Below, piece after piece: positions 55,856 to 64,000 of a stretch of 64,000 nucleotides of DNA; position 1 is the first letter of the stretch, and every line of letters begins with the position of its first letter. Origin of the DNA: Cristatella mucedo (lineage: Eukaryota > Bryozoa > Phylactolaemata > Cristatellidae); the NCBI GenBank assembly GCA_009760855.2, contig WPIO01000081.1, positions 1,311,001 through 1,375,000 of the forward strand, in the 5' to 3' direction. Position numbers and translations under genes: made by a program. The notes beneath the pieces were generated by a model. The model saw only the letters and a program-made list of their open reading frames with translations. It was not told the DNA's origin and did not search any database.

Positions 55856-56223
55856 ATTGTAATGCATCTCCTTCTTTAACTATAAAAGAAATAAAGACAA
55901 TGTGTGTGTCACGCGGGAGAGTTTTTTACAGTGCACTTACAGCCTAAGCAGCTTTCGGTCCGCATTCGGTAGCCAACAGACCTCATCTCACGATACAAAG
56001 AGAAAGTGAGAAGCATAGCAGAGTCAGGAGAGCAGTTGAGGTAGTGAGTAGCGTGGAAGTAGCAGCTCAGGACCGCTGAAAAGGATGTGCCATAGTCGGC
56101 AGCAGGAAAGTAGTTTTCGTTGCGTGAGATTTGTGGAAGCGAATTCCACAGTCTAGGACCTGCAGAGCTCAAGCTTCTGTCGCCAACGGTCTTCAAGCTG
56201 AGGAATGAAACAGCTAACGCAAA
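55856..56223 (-). mobile_element. LINE-B 3' end
   Basis: The minus-strand frame 56196-55909 is open for 95 codons ('KTVGDRSLSSAGPRLWNSLP', 'HATHYLNCSPDSAM', 'CKCTVKNSPA'). The 3' hairpin near 55865-55925 is partly decayed. Confidence 0.88.
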
Positions 56224-56289
56224 GAAGTGAACCGCTCAGCTAATTTTCTGAACCTGACCCTCAAGAATCGCATCCTTCCCACCAGCTAC

Positions 56290-56455
56290 CAGTACCCGAT
56301 GCTTACTAAAGAGCTGGGATGGTTTCTGGTTGATCAACGGATACCGAGCAAAGTTCTTACACTGACACACAAGGCCCACCGCGGTACTCTCCTGCGTAAC
56401 ACCCACATAGCCAGTGTGGAGTGACAGATGCAGATAAATTACATTGCATTAACAG
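56290..56455 (+). mobile_element. LINE-B fragment with internal deletion, inverted to its neighbour
   Basis: 'LTKELGWFLVDQRIPSKVLT' and 'LTHKAH' (56305-56380), then a direct jump at about 56385 to 'ctctcctgcgtaacaccc' and a compressed 3' end with 'gataaattacattgcatt'. It faces away from the minus-strand LINE-B that ends at 56223. Confidence 0.8.
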
Positions 56456-56599
56456 TGAAATCCGATGTCTTGAATCCGAACGTCCGCCATCGTAGACGCA
56501 GCTTAATCTATGCGTTGTCTTACACAAATTAATGCACGGTCTTCAAAGTATTTCAATCTACAAAGTCATAATCGTCAAGTATACCTGTCTGATTTAGTG

Positions 56600-57490
56600 G
56601 TAAAGCTTTGCGGTATACGGAGCACCAAAAAACTGCTTCGCGTCGGTACAGCCACAGTCCACTTATAGAGAGAATCTTAATACTCGCGCAATCGCATCCG
56701 GTTTTTGTCGTATGCACCGTCGAACTCACTCTGTGGGCAGCAAATGTGAGGTCTCCTAACGTCAGCTACTGCAGCCTGAGTGCGACGCGCCGACCTCGGT
56801 TGGAGTCTCGTCGATAGACATCGGCCGGATACTGATACATGTTCATTACGCAGGCTGCACGAGCGGCGGCGGCGAGCTGTCGTGCCTGCTGACGGGACAA
56901 TCGGAGCCGTACGCGCCAACTGACGTTTGCCCGCATTCCGCGGCCGCCATTGCGGGCGCGCCGTTTCACCTCGGCGAGTTGTTCCAACTTGCTGCCTTCA
57001 ACCACTCAACAACTCAGGACACTTTCTGCTACAAGGTAGACTACACTCACCCGGCGCGCGCGGCTATCGAGACCGAGCGGTCACGATTGTTATCAGTGGA
57101 TCCAGCCGTTTCCGGTTAGCAAGTCACGAACGGTCTGCGCTCTACTCCGGCCGCTCCTCCGAAGGGCGGCGAATTTGCGCGAATTTCGCTTCCGAGCGAT
57201 CTGGCGCAAATATGTTATATGCCGAATCGCAGTATCGCCTGAGATAAATGCTATCGCGCTAGCCCCCACCCCCTCCTCCGCCGAAGGAGCCGTGCGGGCT
57301 ACCGGTCACCTGGCCGACGCCGCAAAGTTTGCCAGCAGTTTGTCTGGCTATCGATGGCTGACTGGATTGCCGCTGATGCCTTTCGCTGAATGACTTAAGG
57401 GAGCCGATGTCCGTTCGCACTGCCGGCTCGAAGGTTTGAAATTTGCTTTCAACGATTCAAGAGTTACGACTCGAGCAGCCCATCTCTTTC
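56600..57490. other. GC-rich, CpG-dense segment
   Basis: Contains cgcggccgcc at about 56939, ggcgcgcc at about 56956 and many CpGs, standing out from AT-rich flanks. Overlapping frames on both strands reflect GC content. It lies 1.4 kb upstream of the D8C-like frame and could be its promoter or 5' exon region; no exon is identified. Confidence 0.4.
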
Positions 57491-57997
57491 CTCGCGTTTC
57501 CCTCTATGCTAACGGCATGGCTTTCTCGAAAATTTTTAAGACTTTGTTTTTAAACGAAACGCCGTAGCTGAAAACGTGCATTGTTCGGCGCCAATGAATA
57601 CGCACCTAATTCAGTCCTGACCCTTGAGAAATACGCGTACAGAAAATGTATAGGCGTATGGCTGCGGTTCTGCATTAGATTCTGTGCGTGGCTATTTTCT
57701 CACAAATGCTGCTTGCAGCCTAGCTGAGACGGATATGGGAAGGAGTTCTCTCAGCTCTGTCGCGAAAAATGTAAAAAAGTCGCTGCTTTGACGTTTGCTC
57801 TTTTTCACGATAAGTTCTCTCTTGGTTGCTGTATTATCTGTATTATTCTTTTATTATTGTGCTTGCATTATATAACCAATAAGACTGCGTCTTGCTTTTT
57901 TCTTCGCGCTAAATTCATCCTCCCAATAGCTGCTATGAACGGTAGTTGCGAAACGGATTGTATTTTATTAGCTGGAGCCAGCCTAATAGCTTTAGGC
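57491..57997. other. Unassigned stretch
   Basis: No gene or repeat recognised; its last 8 bases (57990-57997) are the left target copy of the SPIN-like element. Confidence 0.4.
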
Positions 57998-58184
57998 CAG
58001 TGGTTCTTAATCTGTGGGTCGCTACCCCTTTGAGGGTCAAACGATCCTTTCACAGGGGTCGCCTAAAACCATCGGAAAACACGTATTTCCACATTTGGCA
58101 CGAAATAATTGCGTGGTTGGGGGTCGCCACGACATGAGGACCTGTATTAAAGGGTCGCGACATTAGGAAGGTTGAGAACCATCA
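57998..58184 (+). mobile_element. SPIN-like non-autonomous hAT transposon (187 bp)
   Basis: Begins cagtggttcttaatctgtgg and ends 'ggaaggttgagaaccatca'. Its inside reads 'cacaggggtcgcctaaaacc', 'atcggaaaacac', 'tggttgggggtcgcc', 'catgaggacctgtattaaag' and 'ggtcgcgacattagg'. From memory this is, nearly base for base, the SPIN (Space Invader) non-autonomous hAT family, known for horizontal transfer among vertebrates and some invertebrates. About 40 bp of the usual middle is missing. Flanks ctttaggc (57990-57997) and ctctaggc (58185-58192) give the 8-bp hAT target duplication with one difference. No transposase inside. Confidence 0.88.
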
Positions 58185-58186
58185 CT

Positions 58187-58567
58187 CTAGGCAAAGGTAA
58201 TAACAATGGTGAACCAACATACGTACGCTCGACGAGGAAAGCTGGCAATAAAAACACTTCGATAAAAGTGGATAAGAAGAGGGAGAATCTTCGAGTCTCG
58301 TGGCTTGGCATAAAGTAGGATCACTTGGCGTAAGAGAGCACCACTAACCAAAAATCCTAGGAGTGCATCACTGAGTACTGCAGTTTGGCTGTCTGCAAGA
58401 CATTTATACCTGAGTGGATGAGAAGAATGATGGCTAGACTTATTCTCCATCACAAGGCTACTGCGTTTGCTTTTCTGCCAAGCCACAAGCTTGTTCAGAT
58501 ACTGTGGCTCTGCTGCTAACAATTGATGGCGCGTTTCTTTATTATTCAAATAAAGAACGTATACCAA
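58187..58567 (-). CDS. Unassigned 126-codon open frame
   Basis: The minus-strand frame ends in the target-duplication bases of the SPIN-like element. It carries 'LLAAEPQYLNKLVAWQKSKR', then 'LGFLVSGALLRQVILLYAK', and a hydrophobic aromatic end 'YVCWFTIVITFA'. No family recognised. It is probably a chance frame, because its stop lies in duplicated target sequence. Confidence 0.2.
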   Translation of the reverse strand: MVYVLYLNNKETRHQLLAAEPQYLNKLVAWQKSKRSSLVMENKSSHHSSHPLRYKCLADSQTAVLSDALLGFLVSGALLRQVILLYAKPRDSKILPLLIHFYRSVFIASFPRRAYVCWFTIVITFA

Positions 58568-58868
58568 ATTTAGGAAAGTACCAGTAAGATAACAAATTCA
58601 GGATCTGTCTTGTTAAATAAGCCGTCCGTCGCAATATAAGCGCAGCAGTATTTCAGTCTGGGACACTATGACATCGCGTGCTAAGGAAAAAAGCTGTAGT
58701 CGAGTGTCCTCGAGAGTAATTTGGAAAAGTGATTTCGGCAGCTGATAGCTAATAGCGACAAATCTATGAGCCATCGCCACAGACGATGTATCTTTAGAAG
58801 CGCGGCAATGATGAGAGATTTCAATCGCTACAAGCGAGTTCCGCATTTAATACTTTTTTCCTGAAAAA
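58568..58868. other. Unassigned stretch before the D8C-like frame
   Basis: No exon recognised that could supply the missing N-terminal part of the D8C domain. Confidence 0.4.
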
Positions 58869-59312
58869 TTGCAAAAAATGTTGGTGTTTCACTTAAACTC
58901 CGCATCGTTCTTGAAGATGAGCGAATGTGGAGCGGCGCAACCAGTCTACATCAGTTTGAGAGCAGGGGAAAAGTTGCCAGCAGTCGAAGGCGACTCCGTC
59001 ACCCTGAGACTCTGTGCAACTTCCTACACCAACGATGGAACGGCATCGTGCTGCAATCTGCGCACAGCTGGAAAAGTGGAAGTGAAAAATTGCGGCAGGG
59101 CGAATAATCAAACAAACTTCTACGTCTACAAGATTCTGAAATGGCCAGCGGCACTGGTTTGTGGCAGACTGTGCATTCTAGGTAACTTGCCGGTGAAAGT
59201 GCAGCGGCCAGGCTATTTGCCGAGGCCCCTTGAGTGGCCTTCGACCGCAATGGCTACGTTGCTCTTCGTCTTAATTCTGGTGCTCGTCCTTCCTGTCGCT
59301 TGCTATTGTTAG
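58869..59312 (+). CDS. D8C-like (uromodulin eight-cysteine) protein or terminal exon
   Basis: A 147-codon open frame. Residues 19-102 follow the later two thirds of a D8C domain: 'ECGAAQPVYI' (family CGT-x-x-P), 'GEKLPAVEGDSVTLRLC', 'CCNLRTAGKVEVKNC', 'NFYVYKI' (family FYVY-x-L), then C98 and C102 (family R-Y-C). Cysteines lie at 20, 49, 61, 62, 75, 98 and 102. Residues 127-147 are a hydrophobic end, 'TLLFVLILVLVLPVACYC', fitting a membrane anchor or GPI signal. D8C domains sit in extracellular and GPI-anchored proteins such as uromodulin and GP2. The first part of the domain is absent. Either an upstream exon joins near 58917 (ttcttgaag, before atgagcgaatg) or the gene is truncated. No convincing signal peptide at the first Met. 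Confidence 0.6.
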   Translation: MQKMLVFHLNSASFLKMSECGAAQPVYISLRAGEKLPAVEGDSVTLRLCATSYTNDGTASCCNLRTAGKVEVKNCGRANNQTNFYVYKILKWPAALVCGRLCILGNLPVKVQRPGYLPRPLEWPSTAMATLLFVLILVLVLPVACYC

Positions 59313-60059
59313 GTGCTACTATCGCGGTTCATGAACCGAATTCCATCACCGTGAGCGCAGCGCTCATAAAGGGAGTGAATTCTGCAGACGCATGACAGAG
59401 CCGTAGAACCTAATGCCTCTTCGCGGCACAGCTTAAGAGGCTAAGACCCCTGACCAAAGCGTGCAGGTATGAAAACGATCCCCCGAATACGGCAGCAGTC
59501 GTAGGCGCGCATTCCTAAACAACAAGTGCATTTCATCCACCTCAAGCTGATAGGCAATTTTGTGCTTATTTAACGTCCTTTTCTCGGTAAAATGTTATAA
59601 GAACCTAGTGGCTATAGCCGTGCTCAAAGCCAGCAAAAAGAGCTGATTGCTGCAAGACTCAATAGCCAGACCTAGGTAGTGAAGTTGGGAGGCTAAACCC
59701 ATTGGCATCCACAGGCATATACCACAGCGAGTCTTTGTGTGCTCAGCTTCGGTCGTAGCGTGCAACTGACTAATAACCATCCTTCAGATGGCTTTTATAC
59801 GACTTCAAGCATCGACAAATAACGAACAGTTCTGAATACGAATTAATAAATTCTAATGACGTCATACTAATAATTAATTGTTATGGCTGTCATTAGCTTA
59901 CTGGTGTATCATGTAACAGTTAGCTACAGGCTACACTTCGTCTGCTAAGAAGTTGTTAGCTCGAATACTATAATTCGACTTCAGAATGGCTACCAAAAAA
60001 AGCTATTAAGTGTCGGCGGCTGACGATGAATACTACTGAAAGGTCACAGCGAAATTTCC
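59313..60059. other. Unassigned stretch downstream of the D8C-like frame
   Basis: Would include the 3' UTR if the gene is real. No canonical aataaa stands out close to the stop codon. No repeat recognised. Confidence 0.4.
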
Positions 60060-60600
60060 GGAGGTTCCACCACATGTCTCTCTTTTGCTGAAGGAGCTGC
60101 GGTGGCACCCAGTCCATCAACGGACACAGAAGAAAATTCTTAATCTGATCCATTACTGCCGTCTTATCTTATCTCCGTCATGCCTAGCTAACGTGTTGCA
60201 CCACTTTAGCTCTCTTTGGGCCCTCAGTTCCTCAATCGATAATTAGCTGCTTCATTCAGTCACTTAAAGACCGCTGGCGACAGAATCTTTTTCTCTGCGG
60301 GTTGTCGAAGAGCACTGTTGTCACGGTGTACTCAATTTCCAAAATGCCAACGAAACGAGGTCTTCTCGCCTACTGCCGATTATGGAACATCATTTAAAGC
60401 AACCCTGAGCTGCAACTTCCCTGCAATTCATTCATCACGCTCTCACCTGATGCCGAAAAGCTTCTCACTTTCTAATAGATTCGCTTGGCTACTACAAGAA
60501 GCGGCTTAGGTTTTGGGTGCTATAAGACAGCTCTCCAGCGTAGCATAAACTTATTTCGTGAGGCTTTTTGGGATAACATATGAAGATCGTTACATTAACC
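60060..60600 (+). mobile_element. LINE-B C-terminal remnant
   Basis: Decayed but collinear: 'LLKELRWHPVHQRTQKKIL' near 60085-60140, 'tttagctctctttgggccc' near 60205, 'cgcctactgccgattatgg' near 60368, 'cacctgatgccgaaaagc' near 60446, then the hairpin region 'gtgaggctttttgggataac' and 'gttacattaa' at 60590. Many stops. Confidence 0.78.
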
Positions 60601-61394
60601 GGCGGCATGCAAGTGCTTGATATTTGCGTTTTGATTCGAATTATGCATTAACAATTATTTTCATTCGCTCCTGCCTAAAATTTTCTGCAGTTAATTTCAT
60701 GAGGCTTTTTCACTCTGCTAAATTAGAAAAGAGCTGTCTGCGTTCTGGAGTACACATGGAAATATATACTTGTACATACGCTAGTGAAGATTCGAAAAGA
60801 TCCCGAGTTATCGCAATTTTAGTGACTAAAGTGAAAGGTTAAAGGTTAGGTGGAATCTCGCCAGGGGCGATCTCTAGCTTGCATCACAAAGCTGTTGAAG
60901 CCGCTGGGCTGTAACAAATAGAAAGTCAGTCATTCAAAGGAGATAGGAGAAGATGGAGCTGTAGCTAGTGCTCCAGAGAAATCGCTGAGTTGAAGACTTC
61001 TAAAGTACGACTTACTTTAGAAGAGACAAGCTAGATATTAGAAAAATATGCTCACCGAACACTAGGGAGGGCATTTTTCTAAACTGATTCTTAAAAGGAG
61101 AATTACGAACCAACTCTGCTTGCATCCATGGATTTACTCAAACACACACAACTAGAGACATTCTTGCTTTATTTTCTGAACACGATTGCTCCGATTTATA
61201 AGCTTAGCCACGACAACTGCTAGAGGCCCAGCAACGTTTTGCATAGCGATGTCGGTGACCCTAAATAACTTCACTGAGCGGCATTTTGTCACACTAAAAT
61301 TAAATCTTTGGCAATTCGGCCACTAATTCATGTGCATTAAAAGTCCAGAGCTTTCTTCAGGCTTCGTTTAACACCTATATTGCCGGAGTATTGA
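60601..61394. other. Unassigned stretch
   Basis: No gene or repeat recognised. Confidence 0.4.
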
Positions 61395-61660
61395 TGTGGG
61401 CATTTAGTGATTCCCTGTGATTCAACCTTCATGTGCTTATGCATTCTGACACTGCGCCTGCTGTTACTAACCAAATGTGCATGCTGACCCTGTGCATGTC
61501 TCCCCTAACCATAACATCCTTGTTGTCATTGAGCATGCTACCACTAACCATACGATCGTGTTTCATTTGCAGCAAATTTGAAGTGCATTGAAAGAGATCG
61601 TGTTCTCGGTGGACGCTTTATCAAGTGTGTTATCATTATTATTATTATTATTATTAATTG
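61395..61660 (+). mobile_element. LINE-A 3' UTR fragment
   Basis: Starts at the stop-codon region 'gcatttagtgattccctgtg' and runs the whole 3' UTR through the hairpin (61580-61622, mutated) to (ATT)n at 61631-61654. The next LINE-A begins immediately after, in the same orientation. Confidence 0.88.
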
Positions 61661-61679
61661 AAAAATTTCATCCACGGAG

Positions 61680-62885
61680 CCTCTGAAATATGAGGTATTT
61701 CATGGATCTGAGATTGTTCCCGTTCTTTTTACGGTTTATTCTCTACTTCTTGCCGATGCGACTACCAAGCACAATCTAGACTTTCACTTCTATGTAGGTG
61801 ACACTTAGTTGTACCTATGCTTTGGTCCCTCCCAGCCCTCCAGTACCTCAAATTCTCTTAACTCCCTTGTTGCATGTATTGATGACGTCCGTGCATAGAT
61901 GGCAGCACATTTTCTTAAATTGAATGATGATAAAACCAACTTACTAGTTATGGGCAAACCACGTATGATTCGGAAATTAGAAAGGCTAATGCTTGAAATA
62001 GGCTCTGCCAGCGTATCTCGTGTTGAATCTGTACGAAATCTACTGTCATGTTCCTAAGTGACCTTTCGTTAGACGATCACATCAGCTCAACAGTCAAGTC
62101 TGCCTACATTCAGCTAGATAGAATTGCTAAATTTCGGGCTTGTTTAGGTAAGGATACCACATCTAAGTTGGTCCATGCATTTGTGACATTCCGTCTTGAC
62201 TTCTGTAAATCACTGCTTTTTGGTCTACCGACATCTGCAATCAGGCGCTTACATCTGATGCAAAACTCTGCAGCTAGGCTAGTCTGTATTGAGCGTGGCA
62301 GTTGCCACATCACACCAATTCTCGCCGACCGCCACTGGCTCCCAGTCAAGCAACTCATCGACTTAAAGATATTGCCGCTCATGTTTAGGTCGTTTCATTC
62401 TTCGGTGCCGGCATGTCTATCAGATCTACTCTCCCACCATGCCAAGTATCACACCACCTTCTTTTCGGAATCTAACTGTTTCCCCATACCCCTTGGAAAT
62501 CTCAAATCGCTTCAAGACCGTGCCTTTAGTTCGCACTCTCCCAAAACCTGGAACTCACTTCTGACTTGCGTCACGATATCTCCTGGCTGACCTCATTTTT
62601 AAAAGGAAACTAAAAACGCATTTATTTGTGACCGCACTTAGTGGTCCTTGTGATCTATCCTTTATGTGCTCATGTGGGCTGATACTCTGCATTCTGCCGC
62701 TAATCAAACTTGCACGCCGACTCTGCGCATTTCACTCCTTATCATGTTATTCCTGTTGTTTATTGAGCATGCTACCACTAATCATTCGATAGTGCTGCCT
62801 TTGCGGAAAATGTAAAGCGCCCAGAAAGAGATTGGCTTTTCTGTAGGCGCTATATCAAATGCATTATTTTTGACATTATTGCAAT
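61680..62885 (+). mobile_element. LINE-A copy, about 1.2 kb
   Basis: Begins at the RT QG-box equivalent near 61705 ('VLFTVYSLLLADATTKHNL' at 61715-61770). The YADD box reads FYVGDT at 61790-61807, a catalytic loss. It continues through 'NLLVMGKPRMIRKLERLMLE', the open frame 62048-62590 ('LVHAFVTFRLDFCKSLLFGL', 'HSPKTWNSLLTCV') and the 3' UTR to a decayed hairpin near 62812-62850. A few stops and one frameshift near 62045. Confidence 0.9.
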
Positions 62886-63233
62886 CGTATCGTATAAGTT
62901 TCAGAAGCTCTCAGAGCTCATCGATTTCACTTGGCCTTTTATTCACCCACCGCAGTTTTTTCTTTCGTTTGCGCTTGGCATGCTCACTATACATCATTTA
63001 TCGCACTTTACTAGCAATGGGTCTCCCAGTGGCTGTATTTGGGATGTTGCATGGTTTTCTAACCATTATATCCTACTTTTCAATAACGAAGATTGATTGC
63101 GTCCCAAGCAGCTCTTTAGAAAGTTTCTCAGTAGAGATTTGGTACCATTGGGATGCTACTCAAAATACTTGTTAATATCATAATCACATTTTCCAGTTCG
63201 CAGTTTCTATTAAAGGTAATCGAATGAGAGGTG
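62886..63233. other. Unassigned stretch
   Basis: The open frame 62870-63175 starts inside the LINE-A end. It is hydrophobic (for example 'LPVAVFGMLHGFLTIISYF') without a recognised family. Confidence 0.35.
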
Positions 63234-63344
63234 GCAGACCAGCTAAACTTTCACGTGTAAAAGGATAGCAAGATAAATAAATTTCCTAGCAGACCAGCTT
63301 AAACTTTCACGTGTAAAAGGATGACAATATAAATGAATTTCCTA
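63234..63344. repeat. Two-copy tandem duplication, 55-56 bp units
   Basis: Unit 1 at 63234-63288 and unit 2 at 63289-63344, each beginning gcagaccagct and ending aatttccta, with about five differences. Confidence 0.92.
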
Positions 63345-63599
63345 TTTAGGCTATTGAATTTGTCACTCCAATAGATATCAAGGCCGCAATAGCATAGAGA
63401 TCTGCCTGGAAAAATTTGATTGATGTAGAGTCTGTGTGCTTTTCTTGACCTTCTGGCAGCCTTGTAAGCGATCGACATCTAATCCTGCTGGATTGTCAAT
63501 AGTTTCGCCAGGCATGGCATCGCTTGCATTATATTGCTACAGTCCGCATCCAATCTGCATGAGAGTTTATTAATTCGAACCCAGTCTTGTATTCAAAGA

Positions 63600-63940
63600 G
63601 TCGTCAGAGCAACATTTTTTATTCTTACCCTCGAGGCCCAGCAATGCCTGGGCTTGGCTCGTTCATACTTCGCCGAAAGGTTTCACTAGTTTCAGCCCTT
63701 AGGCAATAAATTAAAATTTCCATTCCTACCCTTAAAGTCTTTTCTCCGCAGATCCTCGACCGTGGAGCTCACTAGGACAATTTGTAAGCGGCGATGCCGC
63801 TCATGCTACCGACCGCTGCAGAACCTACCGGGCCATCTGGAGCCGCCTCTCCACCAAAACTCGCTTCTTCAACTGACCTCGTCACTCAGCTCTGCTCCTC
63901 ACTTTCTCTCTCATGTGTGACGATAATACTGCACATGTGT
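63600..63940 (+). mobile_element. LINE-B C-terminal remnant
   Basis: 'LTLEAQQCLGLARSYFAE' near 63625-63680 (family: LTHKARHGLAPSYLAE), 'aagtcttttctccgcagatc' near 63738, 'cactcagctctgctcctcac' near 63882, then 'ttctctctcatgtgtgacg'. Stops present; the 3' UTR is missing because a LINE-A end follows. Confidence 0.65.
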
Positions 63941-64000
63941 CCTCTGATAAATTAGTCTCTATCCAGGCACTTTACTTATGCCGTAAATGAAACATGATTG
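63941..64000 (-). mobile_element. LINE-A 3' end, running off the window
   Basis: 'cctctgataaattagtctct', 'atccaggcactttac', then 'gccgtaaatgaaacatgatt' match the minus-strand LINE-A terminal hairpin and the first 3' UTR bases. It continues past the edge. Confidence 0.7.

Overview
The window looks like intergenic or intronic DNA from an animal with a repeat-rich genome. Coding density is very low. It has no bacterial-type operons, no long open frames outside retroelement debris, and many microsatellites. It is full of 5'-truncated non-LTR retrotransposons and tRNA-derived SINEs. The species cannot be fixed from sequence alone; an invertebrate is my guess, not a result.

Four repeat families make up most of the annotation; the names are mine. 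LINE-A and LINE-B are CR1/L2-type LINEs (Jockey superfamily) known here only from reverse transcriptase (RT) C-terminal coding sequence and 3' ends. LINE-A ends in a hairpin plus (ATT)n, and LINE-B ends in a longer hairpin plus (ATTAC)n. SINE-1 has a tRNA-like head, a strongly self-complementary body and a TTTA-type tail. SINE-2 has a tRNA-like head and a tail that copies the LINE-A 3' hairpin, so LINE-A probably mobilised it. No copy carries an endonuclease domain, and the three copies in which the RT catalytic YADD box can be read have it mutated, so nothing here looks autonomous.

Layout: 1-4.8 kb holds LINE-A and LINE-B copies with two nested SINE-1 insertions. At 5.2-6.5 kb there is a GC-rich segment, followed by a possible spliced exon on the minus strand. 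7-13 kb holds more LINEs, including a LINE-A inserted into a LINE-B with target duplications. 15 kb has a remnant resembling the C-terminal part of R2-like elements. 17-19 kb has two SINE-2 copies. 20-30 kb is mostly unassigned AT-rich sequence with scattered LINEs. 30.7-31.6 kb has the best-preserved LINE-A. 32.4 kb has a 40-bp minisatellite. 34.7-35.5 kb has three co-oriented SINE-1 copies. 35.8-38.5 kb is a LINE-B with a second LINE-B inside it. 39.4-40.2 kb is GC-rich with two signal-peptide-like candidate first exons. 43.5-44.4 kb has the cleanest SINE-1 and an unassigned 160-codon open frame. 45-56 kb is mainly LINE copies plus a hAT transposase scrap. 58.0 kb carries a short element very like the SPIN (Space Invader) non-autonomous hAT transposons. 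58.9-59.3 kb has the only convincing host-gene candidate, a D8C-like cysteine-rich protein or terminal exon with a hydrophobic C-terminus. 60-64 kb returns to LINE debris.

The host-like pieces do not form a visible pathway. The relationships that can be read are among the mobile elements: who inserted into whom, and which SINE borrowed which LINE tail. Boundaries of repeat copies are by-eye estimates, usually good to 5-30 bases.
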